The notes below the pieces were generated by a model. The model saw nothing but the letters and a program-made list of their open reading frames with translations. It did no database searches and had not been told where the DNA came from. Made by a program: the position numbers and the translations under genes. A stretch of DNA of 64,000 nt. It comes from Paenibacillus tyrphae. Its GTDB lineage: Bacteria > Bacillota > Bacilli > Paenibacillales > NBRC-103111. Position 1 is the first letter of the stretch. Each line of letters starts with the position of its first letter. Location of the stretch: assembly GCF_027925525.1 (NCBI RefSeq), contig NZ_BSDJ01000005.1, forward strand, positions 186,001-250,000, in the 5' to 3' direction. Below, one piece after another: positions 45,407-54,243 of this stretch.

Positions 45407-46270
45407 GTGACTAAAAACAAAGCCATCATCTTCATGCTCCTCTGCTTTACGCTGATCGTATCCGCATGCGGCACGAAGCCTGCAGCAACGACCGCCGACA
45501 AGCCGGCAACCGGGGGAGATGCGGCCGCAACGACACCGGCGTCCAAGGACTCCAAGCTTGAACAAATTAAAAAAGCGGGCAAAATCGTATTAGGCACGAG
45601 CGCCGACTATCCACCGTACGAGTTCCACAAGGAAATCAACAAAAAGGATGAAATCATCGGCTTTGATATCGAGATCGCCAAAGAGATTGCCAAAGACCTC
45701 GGTGTTACGCTCGAAATCAAAGATATGAAATACGAAGGTCTGCTTGCCGCTCTGGATTCCGGCAACATCGACTTCATTCTCGCCGGTATGACGCCGACGG
45801 AAGAACGCAAGAAGAACGTGGATTTCTCCAAAATCTACTACACGGCTATCCAACGCGTGGCTGTCCGCGCGGAGGACAAAGATAAATACAAGTCCATCGA
45901 TGACCTGAAAGGCAAGAAAGTCGCCGGTCAAAAAGGTGCGACCCAAGAAAAAATCATTAAAGAGCAAATGCCAGGTTCCGAGCTGAAGGCGCTCGGCAAA
46001 ATTTCTGACTTGATGCTGGAGCTGAAAAACAAAAAAGTCGAAGCTCTCGTCGTCGAGCAGCCGGTAGCCGAAGCTTACCTCAGCAAAAACAAAGATTTGG
46101 TGCTTGCGGACATTAAGCTGAGTACGGAAGACAGCGGATCGGCCATTGCTGTGAAGAAAGGTAGCTCTGATCTCGTGGAAGCGATGAACAAAACGTTGGA
46201 CCGCCTGATGGGCGCCAAGTCCATCGATAAAATGGTAGCTGAAGCGAACGAGCAAGTCGATACGCAATAA
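45407..46270 (+). CDS. Polar amino-acid ABC transporter binding lipoprotein
   Basis: 287 residues. Lipoprotein signal ending IVSAC, a Thr/Ala/Pro-rich linker, then SBP family 3: GTSADYPPYEFH, IIGFDIEIAKEIAKDLG, DFILAGMTPTEERKKNVDFS. GTG start behind AAAGGAG. Most like arginine or glutamine receptors (ArtP/GlnH); exact ligand unresolved. Confidence 0.88.
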   Translation: MTKNKAIIFMLLCFTLIVSACGTKPAATTADKPATGGDAAATTPASKDSKLEQIKKAGKIVLGTSADYPPYEFHKEINKKDEIIGFDIEIAKEIAKDLGVTLEIKDMKYEGLLAALDSGNIDFILAGMTPTEERKKNVDFSKIYYTAIQRVAVRAEDKDKYKSIDDLKGKKVAGQKGATQEKIIKEQMPGSELKALGKISDLMLELKNKKVEALVVEQPVAEAYLSKNKDLVLADIKLSTEDSGSAIAVKKGSSDLVEAMNKTLDRLMGAKSIDKMVAEANEQVDTQ

Positions 46271-46385
46271 GCAAGAGGGCGGGACCGTCCGTTCCTTGCA
46301 GCACTCCGACAAAAACCTGAGCGGAATTCTCCGGCGGGTTTTTGTTCGGTTATAACGCTTATTTGATAGAAAGGGGGGGGGACGC

Positions 46386-47066
46386 ATGGATTTTTCATTT
46401 TTATCCAAATACTACATGTTTTTTATCGACGGAGCGAAGATGACGCTCATTTTGTCCATCTTCACCGTCATTTTCGGGGTGCTGCTCGGCATGGTCATTG
46501 CCTTGATGCGCATGTCCCGCTTTTGGCCGCTTAAAGCGTTCGCGGTTTCCTATATCGAGTTCATCCGCGGGACGCCGATGCTTGTGCAGCTGTATATTTT
46601 TTATTACGGGCTGCCGAAACTGGGCATTCAATTTCCCGAGGTGCCGGGAATCGGTTCATCGTTTCCCGATATGATGGCGGCGATTATCGCGTTGTCCATC
46701 AACAGCGCCGCATACGTGGCGGAGACGTTCCGCGCGGGCATCCAGTCGATCGACAAGGGACAAATGGAAGCGGCTCGTTCCCTCGGAATGCCGCACGCGA
46801 TGGCGATGCGCTTTATCATTTTGCCGCAGGCGCTGCGCAACATTCTCCCGGCGCTCGGCAACGAATTTATCGTGGTGATCAAGGAAACATCCATCGTCTC
46901 CGTCATCGGGATCGGCGAGCTGATGTACAAAGCCGACACGGTGCGGGGCAATACGTTCCAGCCGTTTGAGCCGCTCATCCTGGCGGCGATCATTTACTTC
47001 ATCATGACGTTTACGCTGACCAAGCTGCTCGGCGTCGCGGAAAGGAGGATGAAGTCCTCTGATTAA
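46386..47066 (+). CDS. Polar amino-acid ABC transporter permease
   Basis: 226 residues, HisMQ type. [20 protein letters not shown] and the coupling loop [24 protein letters not shown] are visible. GAAAGGGGGGG upstream. Single permease, so it probably acts as a homodimer. Confidence 0.9.
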   Translation: MDFSFLSKYYMFFIDGAKMTLILSIFTVIFGVLLGMVIALMRMSRFWPLKAFAVSYIEFIRGTPMLVQLYIFYYGLPKLGIQFPEVPGIGSSFPDMMAAIIALSINSAAYVAETFRAGIQSIDKGQMEAARSLGMPHAMAMRFIILPQALRNILPALGNEFIVVIKETSIVSVIGIGELMYKADTVRGNTFQPFEPLILAAIIYFIMTFTLTKLLGVAERRMKSSD

Positions 47067-47781
47067 AGTAACCGGTTTACAAAAGTCGTTCGGATCTAAC
47101 CATGTATTGACCGGAATCGATATCGAGATCGCGAAAGGCGAGGTCGTCGTCGTCATCGGACCGAGCGGATCGGGCAAAAGCACATTTCTGCGCTGTCTGA
47201 ACCTCCTCGAAGAGCCGACGGGGGGAGACATCGAATTCGACGGGGTGTCGCTGCTGCGCGGCAAGCACGATATCAATCAGCTGCGGCAACGGATGGGGAT
47301 GGTGTTCCAGCAGTTCAACCTGTTCCCGCATATGACCGTGCAAGAGAACATTACGCTGGCTCCCCAGAAGCTGAAAAACGCCAGCAAGCCGGAGGCCGAT
47401 AAGATTGCGCAGCAGCTTCTGCGGCGCATCGGGTTGGCGGACAAGGCGTCCAGCTACCCGTCGCAGCTGTCCGGCGGACAGAAGCAGCGGATCGCGATCG
47501 CTAGGGCGCTCGCGATGTCGCCGGCCGTCATGCTGTTCGACGAGCCGACCTCTGCGCTGGATCCGGAGATGGTCGGCGAGGTGCTCGATGTCATGAAGGA
47601 GCTGGCTGCCGAAGGCATGACGATGGTCGTCGTCACACACGAGATGGGCTTTGCCCGAGAAGTGGGCAAGCGCCTCATCTTCATGGACGGGGGAAAGATC
47701 GTAGAGCAGGGCAATCCGTCCGATATTTTCTCGAATCCTCAGCATCCGCGGACGAAAGAGTTTTTGGCCAAGGTGCTCTAA
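47059..47781 (+). CDS. Polar amino-acid ABC transporter ATPase, rare start codon
   Basis: About 240 residues counted from CTG 47059. Walker [10 protein letters not shown], signature [15 protein letters not shown], Walker [16 protein letters not shown]-loop [11 protein letters not shown]. The conserved N-terminal strand ([16 protein letters not shown]) begins before any ATG, GTG or TTG: the only candidates are CTG 47059 or ATT 47062, both overlapping the permease stop and following AGGAGG. The first ordinary start, TTG 47107, would cut off the first strand. An atypical start or a sequencing error are the two readings. Confidence 0.87.
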   Translation: MIKVTGLQKSFGSNHVLTGIDIEIAKGEVVVVIGPSGSGKSTFLRCLNLLEEPTGGDIEFDGVSLLRGKHDINQLRQRMGMVFQQFNLFPHMTVQENITLAPQKLKNASKPEADKIAQQLLRRIGLADKASSYPSQLSGGQKQRIAIARALAMSPAVMLFDEPTSALDPEMVGEVLDVMKELAAEGMTMVVVTHEMGFAREVGKRLIFMDGGKIVEQGNPSDIFSNPQHPRTKEFLAKVL

Positions 47782-47806
47782 GCAACCGTATTCTTATAAA
47801 AAAATA

Positions 47807-47847
47807 AAGCCGCGAACATCCGGTTCGAAACCGGGTCGCGGCTTTTT
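47807..47847. terminator. Bidirectional terminator
   Basis: AAGCCGCGA (47807-47815) and TCGCGGCTTTTT (47836-47847) with inner CCGGTTCGAAACCGG; A tract on one side and T tract on the other serve both convergent genes. Confidence 0.9.
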
Positions 47848-47857
47848 GGCGTTTCGT

Positions 47858-49033
47858 TTATTCGGCAGCGTTCACGCTGCGTTCGAATTCGGCGCGGATC
47901 GACTGCAGCAGGGCAGGGTCGGCCAGTACATCGTAGGCGGTAAATGCCAGCGCTTTGGCGCCTAGCAGCATGCCTTCGAAGGCCCGGGGCAGCATGGCCA
48001 GATCGCGGAATTCCTTTGTATGCAGCAAATGCTTTTCGTCGACGACCTTGACGTACGGGTGGATCGACGGGCAATGCCGCGATACGTTCCCAAGATCCAG
48101 CGAGCCGTGGTCCTTGCCGTATTCGATCTCGTCTTCCCGGATGCCCAGACCGGTGAGATTGCGGGTAAACGTGTCCGACAAATGATCATTGGTAATCAGT
48201 TCGTCATAAGAGTACTCGTAATTAGACCATTTCATCGTACAACCGGTTTGCAGCGCGGCGCCTTCTGCGCAGCGGATCACCTTTTGCACGGTTTCGTCCG
48301 TATATGGACGGTTTGCGGATCGGACATAAAACTGCGCAGCTGCGTAATCCGGAATAATGTTCGGGGCTTTGCCGCCCTCGGTGATAATGCCGTGAATCCG
48401 CGCATGGCTGCGAAGCTGCTGCCTCAGTGCGCCGATCGATTGGAACAGAAGCAGCACCGCGTCCAGCGCGTTGACGCCTTCATACGGGCTTGCCGCGGCA
48501 TGAGCCGCCTTGCCGAAAAACTCGAATTCCAGCGCATCCATGGCGAGCGAGCTTCCCGATTTCTCGTACGCATAGTACGGGTGAGCCATCAAGGCGACGT
48601 CGACGTCGTCGAACAGGCCGGCGGCCGCCATATCGACCTTCCCGCCTTTCGTTTCCTCCGCCGGGGTGCCGTATACCCGAATCGTGCCGCCGAGCTGGTC
48701 AATGACCGCTTTCAGCCCGACGGCCGCCGCAAGGCCCATGACGCAGATCAGATGATGTCCGCAAGCATGTCCCAGCTCCGGCAGCGCATCGTACTCGCAC
48801 AAGAAGGCGATGGTCGGTCCCGGCTTGCTTGCGGCGTACGTCCCGAGAAATGCCGTCGGCAGTCCGGCGTAAGGGGCTTGTACGGTGAAGCCGTGCTCCT
48901 TCAACGCTTCGATCAGGCGTGCCGACGCCTTCCATTCCTCGTGGCCCAGCTCGGGGTTCTCGCCGATAAACCGGGAAATCTCCGTGAACGACGGGGCGTG
49001 CAGATCGATGGTGGAGGCAATTTCTTGTTTCAT
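47858..49033 (-). CDS. M20 family amidohydrolase
   Basis: 391 residues. Metal-site motif CEYDALPELGHACGHH near 85-100 and GTPAEETKGGK near 130 match M20D (aminoacylase/AbgB/hippurate hydrolase-like). ATG 49033 lies behind AAAGGAG. It faces the amino-acid ABC operon, which would fit hydrolysis of N-acyl or peptide-linked amino acids, but that link is inferred. Confidence 0.88.
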   Translation of the reverse strand: MKQEIASTIDLHAPSFTEISRFIGENPELGHEEWKASARLIEALKEHGFTVQAPYAGLPTAFLGTYAASKPGPTIAFLCEYDALPELGHACGHHLICVMGLAAAVGLKAVIDQLGGTIRVYGTPAEETKGGKVDMAAAGLFDDVDVALMAHPYYAYEKSGSSLAMDALEFEFFGKAAHAAASPYEGVNALDAVLLLFQSIGALRQQLRSHARIHGIITEGGKAPNIIPDYAAAQFYVRSANRPYTDETVQKVIRCAEGAALQTGCTMKWSNYEYSYDELITNDHLSDTFTRNLTGLGIREDEIEYGKDHGSLDLGNVSRHCPSIHPYVKVVDEKHLLHTKEFRDLAMLPRAFEGMLLGAKALAFTAYDVLADPALLQSIRAEFERSVNAAE

Positions 49034-49096
49034 TTTCAGTTCTCCTTTACTTCTCTGTAGCATGACCTTATTATAACGAAAAAAGCGGAGCAAACA

Positions 49097-49135
49097 AATA
49101 AAGACCCCGCTGCAAGGGCTTGCAGAAACGGGGTC
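49097..49135 (-). terminator. Terminator of the 60-residue protein gene
   Basis: GACCCCG/CGGGGTC with an inner TGCAAG/CTTGCA pairing; the minus-strand product ends in a T-rich tract. Confidence 0.8.
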
Positions 49136-49161
49136 CGGGTGTCGTTTCACAATCTGTTTGG

Positions 49162-49344
49162 TTATTGCAGGTTGCGGCGCTTGTCGATGATTTGCTCTTC
49201 GAGCTGCTTTTTAATTTTTTGCATCGCATCGACTTCCAGTTTGTGGTTTTGCCGGAATCGAACGCCGGTCAATGCCAAAGCTTCGTTCAAGGTCAGCTCG
49301 ACGGAAATTTTTTTCTCCTGCGGCTCGCGTACTTCGTAACTCAT
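49162..49344 (-). CDS. Small hydrophilic protein, 60 residues
   Basis: Mostly charged; an N-terminal strand-like part (KKISVELTLNEALALTG) and a C-terminal amphipathic helix rich in Lys and Glu. GAAGGAGCG precedes the ATG and a terminator follows, so it looks real. No family recognised. Confidence 0.65.
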   Translation of the reverse strand: MSYEVREPQEKKISVELTLNEALALTGVRFRQNHKLEVDAMQKIKKQLEEQIIDKRRNLQ

Positions 49345-49515
49345 GGTGCATCGCTCCTTCTCATTAGGGTTTGAGAGTGCATCAATAAGCTGTATTTGGC
49401 AGGGGACTTAAGTGCAGTTGTCGGAAAAATCCTTGATTTTCCTTGGTTTCAATATAACATACCATGTAACATATTGCAAGTACAGGGCACAAAAAAGAGG
49501 CCCGTCCAGCCCCGG

Positions 49516-49686
49516 TTATTTTATCCGTTCCTGCATCCGAAGACGTTGGATGGACAAGATCAGACGATCTATTTTTTGGCTGAGCTCTACTACCCGCGGA
49601 TCGACGAAGCTACCTTTTTCTTCCACGAGTGAGTAAAGCTGCATCTGCATTCGCTCCAAATGCCGTGTCATTTCCGCTTCTTCCAT
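49516..49686 (-). CDS. Spo0E-like sporulation regulatory phosphatase
   Basis: 56 residues, read directly from the minus strand. Two helices separated by a turn, with VEEKGSFVDPRVVELSQKID carrying the Spo0E family SQ-x-(L/I)-D motif. These proteins dephosphorylate Spo0A~P and delay sporulation. ATG 49686; the ribosome binding site is weak, so an internal ATG at codon 6 is possible. Confidence 0.72.
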   Translation of the reverse strand: MEEAEMTRHLERMQMQLYSLVEEKGSFVDPRVVELSQKIDRLILSIQRLRMQERIK

Positions 49687-49875
49687 CGGTTTCAGACCCC
49701 ATCCTAACGCTGTAAAAATAGTAAGTCTATGATCAGTCTATTATAATTCAACCGGGTTGTAAAATATGTAAATGATTGTCGAGTCCATTATTAAGTTTTC
49801 TTTAAGGAAAATCGGCGGTCCGTATAATTCTGTCCCGGAAGCGGCATATTACGGTCGATTGGAGGTGAGCCGAAC

Positions 49876-50022
49876 ATGGATAGCGTCAAGGCGAATACGA
49901 GAACCAATCCGAATTTCAAGGAGAACAAATTTACGGAAGAAGAAGCGGCGATGCATGCCGGGAAGGCGGCGGACCGCCCTCCGAATTTGAATGAAATTCC
50001 GAAGGAGACGAATCCTCAGTAG
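49876..50022 (+). CDS. Small hydrophilic protein, 48 residues
   Basis: Starts at ATG 49876, ten bases after GGAGGTGAG, and is followed by a strong terminator at 50067. Highly polar, rich in Asn, Lys, Glu and Pro, with no cysteine and no hydrophobic core (KANTRTNPNFKENKFTEEE), so probably disordered. Could be a minor spore-associated protein; no family recognised. Confidence 0.65.
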   Translation: MDSVKANTRTNPNFKENKFTEEEAAMHAGKAADRPPNLNEIPKETNPQ

Positions 50023-50066
50023 CGGAAGAATGGCACTGACGGGGATGTGCAAGAGAAGTGAAAACG

Positions 50067-50107
50067 AAAACGGTAAAACCCCGGGAACGGGCAGTTTTAC
50101 CGTTTTT
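50067..50107. terminator. Bidirectional terminator
   Basis: AAAACGGTAAAAC (50067-50079) and GTTTTACCGTTTTT (50094-50107) with an inner CCCG/CGGG pairing. Confidence 0.9.
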
Positions 50108-50116
50108 CCGCATCTG

Positions 50117-50287
50117 CTAAGCTTCGGCGTCGTTATTGTGCCCGATGGCCAGATTGGCGATTTCATCGTTCATTTCGTCCGGGAGACGGGTTTTGAAATA
50201 GCCGATGACCGCTTCGACTGCTGCGTCCGCCTGCCCTTCGGTAATGCCCGCTTGCTCGGAGACGAGCTTGACCAATTGGTGCTTCAC
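50117..50287 (-). CDS. Small helical protein, possibly DUF2267-like
   Basis: 56 residues from GTG 50287, six bases after GAGGAGG, which decides the start over the longer frame to 50389. Two or three helices: VKLVSEQAGITEGQADAAVE and AVIGYFKTRLPDEMNDEIAN resemble one repeat of DUF2267. Function unknown. Confidence 0.55.
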   Translation of the reverse strand: MKHQLVKLVSEQAGITEGQADAAVEAVIGYFKTRLPDEMNDEIANLAIGHNNDAEA

Positions 50288-50436
50288 GCGTTGTTCCTCC
50301 TCTTCGGGATATACGGGATAAGCATCTAATAGGATGTGCTCCTTTATGGTTTTTATGTGGCAGAACATGTTATATTTATACCAAGACACAACAAGCCTGC
50401 AATTGCCTTGGCTCGAACAAAGGAGACATCGGACGG

Positions 50437-51165
50437 ATGATCATCGTACGCAATCTAACCAAATCGTTCCCATCCGGGCAGCGCGTTCTGGACCGCATCA
50501 GCTTTCAAGCGGACGAGGGGGAACTGGTGGCGCTGCTCGGCGCAAGCGGGAGCGGCAAAACGACCTTTTTCCGGTGCTTGATGCTCAAGGAAAAATGGAA
50601 CGAGGGCCAGTATATTTACGACGGAAAGGATATTTCGGGTTCCAGCATCTGGGAGAAGTTCCGACTGAACAAGCAGTGGGCCTACCTGGAGGAAAAGCCG
50701 AGCCTCAATTTGAAAAAGACGGCTTTGAAAAATGTGCTCGGCGCACTGCTGTTCAAGAAATCGTGGTGGCGCTTTCTGACGAATACCGTTTCCGAAGACG
50801 ACCATATGGAAGCGATGGATTACCTCGATAAAGTGGGACTGCTCGACAAAGCGCACGAGCCGGTGGAGAAGCTGAGCGGCGGGGAGAAGCAGCGCGTAGC
50901 GATCTGCAAGGCGCTAATCAAGGGAGCCAAGGTAATATTTGCGGACGAACCGGTGTCCGGCTTGGACCCGGAGGCGGCGAGCCTCGTCATGCAGGATTTT
51001 AAGTCCATCTGCCAGAAGCATAAGCTTCTTGTGTTTTGCAGTCTGCATCAGGTGGAGCTCGCGGAAAAATTCGGCTCGCGCATCTGGGGACTGTCGGACG
51101 GGAAGCTCGTGGTCGATATTGCGGGCCGGCGGTTGACGCAGCGGGAGAAGGAACTTATTTTTTAA
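50437..51165 (+). CDS. Orphan ABC ATPase, PhnC-like
   Basis: 242 residues. Walker A GASGSGKTT, signature LSGGEKQRVAICKAL, Walker B VIFADEPVSGLDPE, H-loop SLHQVELA. The Q-loop to signature region resembles phosphonate-importer PhnC ATPases but contains an unusual KKSWWRFL stretch typical of that family. No permease or binding protein is encoded within 4 kb, so its partner is elsewhere or it has another role. Confidence 0.82.
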   Translation: MIIVRNLTKSFPSGQRVLDRISFQADEGELVALLGASGSGKTTFFRCLMLKEKWNEGQYIYDGKDISGSSIWEKFRLNKQWAYLEEKPSLNLKKTALKNVLGALLFKKSWWRFLTNTVSEDDHMEAMDYLDKVGLLDKAHEPVEKLSGGEKQRVAICKALIKGAKVIFADEPVSGLDPEAASLVMQDFKSICQKHKLLVFCSLHQVELAEKFGSRIWGLSDGKLVVDIAGRRLTQREKELIF

Positions 51166-51189
51166 TTGGAGTATTACATACGCGTAATA

Positions 51190-51232
51190 AAAAGGTCGGC
51201 CCGGACATTGATGTCCAGGTCGACCTTTCTTT
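51190..51232. terminator. Terminator between the ATPase and ypdA
   Basis: AAAGGTCG and CGACCTTTCTTT arms with an inner GGACAT/ATGTCC pairing; overlaps the ypdA stop. Confidence 0.85.
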
Positions 51233-52217
51233 AGTTAATTGCAGGATCGCAAGTGGCGATCCGTTTTGCAATCAATCCGCCGTGCAAACGGCCGGTCTCG
51301 ATAAATACCTCGTTGGCGTTCGCGCCCGAAGCGATGACTCCGGCGACGAACAGCCCGGGAACGGTCGTTTCCATCGTGGCCGGGTCGTATTGGGGAATCC
51401 CTTCCGGCTCTGATACAACGGCCCCGGCTCCCGCCAACAGACCGCGGTCCGGACGGAAGCCGGTCAGCGCCAGAACGAAGTTGTTATCAAATTCCTCTTC
51501 GTGTCCTTCGCGAGATACGGTGACGGACGTTTCCGTGATGCGGACGACCCGGGATTGAAACAGCATCCGAATGCGGCCTTTATTGACCATGCTTTCGAAG
51601 ATCGGCTTAACCCACGGCTTAATGACCGGCGAGTAGGTTTCGCCCCGGTAAACGACGGTCACCTCGGCGCCCGCCCGCAGCAGCTCCATCGCGGCATCGA
51701 TCGCGGAGTTGCTTCCGCCGATGATCGCGACCTTCGTGCCGGTATACGGATGAGCTTCGCGGAAGTAGTGCGTCACCTTACTTAATTCCTCTCCCGGAAT
51801 GCCGAGCATATTCGGCTGTGAGAAATAGCCGGTGGCGACAATGACATGACGCGCAGCTATCGTTGTAATTGCGCCGAAACGATTCTGCACCGTCAGCTCG
51901 AAGGTTCCGCCCGGCTGTACCGCCAACTGGGTTGCCGTATGGTAAGGACGAATGCGCACGCCGCTGCGGGCCGCCACATTCCGGTAATAATTCAAAGCCT
52001 CCAGCCGATAAGGCTTATCGTTAGGCGTCGAGAACGGGTAACCGCCGATCTCAAGCAGCTCCGGCGTGCTGAAAAACTGCATGTACGTCGGATATAAGTA
52101 TATCGAATGCACAACGCACTCTTTTTCGATAATGAGAGGATCGATGCCGATCTTCTGCAGCTCCAGGGCCGCGGATAAGCCGCAAGGGCCGGCCCCGATA
52201 ATGACGACTTCTTCCAT
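51231..52217 (-). CDS. ypdA: YpdA-type bacillithiol disulfide reductase
   Basis: 328 residues, thioredoxin-reductase-like. FAD-binding GAGPCG (8-13) includes Cys12, the conserved active-site cysteine of YpdA, and GGSNSAIDAA (about 167) binds NADPH. YLYPTYMQFFSTPELLEIGG is family-diagnostic. Recycles bacillithiol disulfide in the cytoplasm. Stand-alone gene. Confidence 0.88.
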   Translation of the reverse strand: MEEVVIIGAGPCGLSAALELQKIGIDPLIIEKECVVHSIYLYPTYMQFFSTPELLEIGGYPFSTPNDKPYRLEALNYYRNVAARSGVRIRPYHTATQLAVQPGGTFELTVQNRFGAITTIAARHVIVATGYFSQPNMLGIPGEELSKVTHYFREAHPYTGTKVAIIGGSNSAIDAAMELLRAGAEVTVVYRGETYSPVIKPWVKPIFESMVNKGRIRMLFQSRVVRITETSVTVSREGHEEEFDNNFVLALTGFRPDRGLLAGAGAVVSEPEGIPQYDPATMETTVPGLFVAGVIASGANANEVFIETGRLHGGLIAKRIATCDPAIN

Positions 52218-52320
52218 TGGAATACTTCACCCGCTTTTTCGAAGATATAAAATAGAGAGAGGATCCTGTTGATCCTCTACCCATAGTACCTTATCGGGAC
52301 GGCGGATGCCAACGCTTTGT

Positions 52321-53553
52321 TTACACGGGAGTCCATAGGCTGTGCGTCGGACGGTCTATGCGGACAAGATCGGCGTCAGGGTGGCGGCCTTCGGTAAGCA
52401 GGCCGGCTATAATTTGCGCTGCAATCATACTGTAGACGGTACCGTTCCCTCCGTATACCATCGCGAAGTAGCAATGGGGGAATTGTTCCATGGCGCCGAT
52501 CATCGGCAATCCGTCGCGGGTTCGCCCATAGGCGGCGGACCAGGCGTATTCCGCCCGCAAGCTGCCGGCTTCCGGAAACAGCTGCTGCACGGCCTGAAGC
52601 AGTTGATCGCTCTTCGAGCTCAAATGCCTCTTCCGTTCCTCCGGGACGCTCGTGTTCTCATCTTTGCCGCCGACAACGATCCGGTTGTCCGCGGTCGTAC
52701 GGATGTAGACGTAAGGGCGGGCGGTTTCCCAGATGAGACAGCGGTTCGGCCATCCGGGGAAGACGTCTAGCGGCTGGGTGGCGATGACATACGAACTGGT
52801 GAATACGGTGTTGGGATGCCGGATGATTTCCATGGTTTCGAAGCCGGTAGCAAAGACGGCTGTGCGTGCTTTAATTCTACGGTTATCGTTCGTATAGAAT
52901 ACGATGTGGTTCTTCCCGGTCTGATGCCGAAGCACTTCCGTCTCTTGAAATACGCGCATTCCTTGCCGATGGGCGGTGCGGATTAAAGCGTTTGCGTATT
53001 TATAGGGGTTCAGCTCGGCATCGGCCTGAGACAGGATGGCGCCCGGCTTGCGAAAGGAGTACCGTGCTGCGATCGATGCGGCTTCCAGATACTGTACTGG
53101 AAATCCGTGCTTTGTCAGCACTTCGTATTCCTGCTTAAGCTTCGGCACATCGTCTGCGCTTGAAGCGTAACATAAGCTGTCGCGGCGGATAAAATCCGGG
53201 GAGAAATCAAGCCGCCGCGTGACAAGCCCGATCTGCTGCACGGCCTGCTCGCACAGCTTATAGAAGCGAACGGCCTTCTCTTCGCCGAACGAATGAATCA
53301 TGGAAAGCAGCGGCGTATCGTTCATCCACTGCAGGAGACCGGTACTGGCCGATACGGTGCCCGAAGCGAGTCTCCGTTTGTCGACGACAACCGTATCTAC
53401 GCCCCGGTTATGCAGTGTATACGAAATAATTGCGCCAGCTTCGCCTCCGCCGATGACGATACAGTCGCATTCGATATCATCTTCCAGCCTCGGATAGGCG
53501 GGCGAATCCGGCAGGGTATCCGGCCACAGCAGCTTGCCTGTTGTCAGATTCAT
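52321..53553 (-). CDS. FAD-dependent amino-acid-oxidase-type oxidoreductase
   Basis: 410 residues, DAO fold. The dinucleotide motif IVIGGGEAGAIISYTL is at about 32-47, VVVDKRRLASGTVSASTG follows, and PMIGAMEQFPHCYFAMVYGGNG lies near the C-terminus. AAGGAG precedes the ATG. Resembles bacterial YurR/PuuB-like amine or amino-acid oxidases; substrate unknown. Confidence 0.82.
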   Translation of the reverse strand: MNLTTGKLLWPDTLPDSPAYPRLEDDIECDCIVIGGGEAGAIISYTLHNRGVDTVVVDKRRLASGTVSASTGLLQWMNDTPLLSMIHSFGEEKAVRFYKLCEQAVQQIGLVTRRLDFSPDFIRRDSLCYASSADDVPKLKQEYEVLTKHGFPVQYLEAASIAARYSFRKPGAILSQADAELNPYKYANALIRTAHRQGMRVFQETEVLRHQTGKNHIVFYTNDNRRIKARTAVFATGFETMEIIRHPNTVFTSSYVIATQPLDVFPGWPNRCLIWETARPYVYIRTTADNRIVVGGKDENTSVPEERKRHLSSKSDQLLQAVQQLFPEAGSLRAEYAWSAAYGRTRDGLPMIGAMEQFPHCYFAMVYGGNGTVYSMIAAQIIAGLLTEGRHPDADLVRIDRPTHSLWTPV

Positions 53554-53727
53554 AGGGATGGCTCCTTCGTCTTAAGCGGATCGAATGAAATTAGTATGGG
53601 AAACGGTGCTATTTTTTAATCGACCACCCCGCCAGCGAAGACGTTGACAAAAACTGGTCTGCTGCCCTAGGATTAGCTTGAACGCCGCGATACGGCGGAA
53701 CGAGACTAGCCCTTTGGAGGTATGGAC

Positions 53728-54159
53728 ATGTTAAAAGGCATTCCTTCGATTCTTTCCCCCGAATTGTTCAAAATTATGATGGAAATGGGGCACGGCGACG
53801 AATTGGTACTGGCCGACGCCAATTTTCCGGCGGCAAGCCATGCGCAGCGTCTGGTCCGCTGTGACGGACATGGGGTACCCGAGCTGCTCGATGCGATATT
53901 GACCTTTTTTCCATTGGATTCGTATGCGGAGCATTCGGTCGCCTTAATGGGCGTCGTTCCCGGCGATCCGGTGAAGCCGGTCATCTGGGACGAATACCGT
54001 ACGATTGTCAAGAAGCACGCGCCGGAAGCCGCAGAGCCGGCATTTGTGGAGCGGTTTGCGTTCTATGAGCGAGCCAAGCAAGCGTATGCCGTCGTTGCGA
54101 CGGGCGAGGGGGCGTTGTATGCGAACATCGTGCTCAAAAAAGGCGTTGTCAAGCCATAA
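53728..54159 (+). CDS. fucU: RbsD/FucU family mutarotase
   Basis: 143 residues. MGHGDELVLADANFPA near the N-terminus holds the catalytic His, and YANIVLKKGVV closes the fold. ATG 53728 is seven bases after GGAGG; ATG 53722 is too close. Interconverts fucose (or ribose) anomers. No fucose pathway genes are adjacent. Confidence 0.85.
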   Translation: MLKGIPSILSPELFKIMMEMGHGDELVLADANFPAASHAQRLVRCDGHGVPELLDAILTFFPLDSYAEHSVALMGVVPGDPVKPVIWDEYRTIVKKHAPEAAEPAFVERFAFYERAKQAYAVVATGEGALYANIVLKKGVVKP

Positions 54160-54243
54160 CGCCGATCATAATCCGTCCCTGAATCTCATAGATTAAGACT
54201 ACGAATCTATGACTATGATTTCCGATGAAATGGGGATGCGCCG

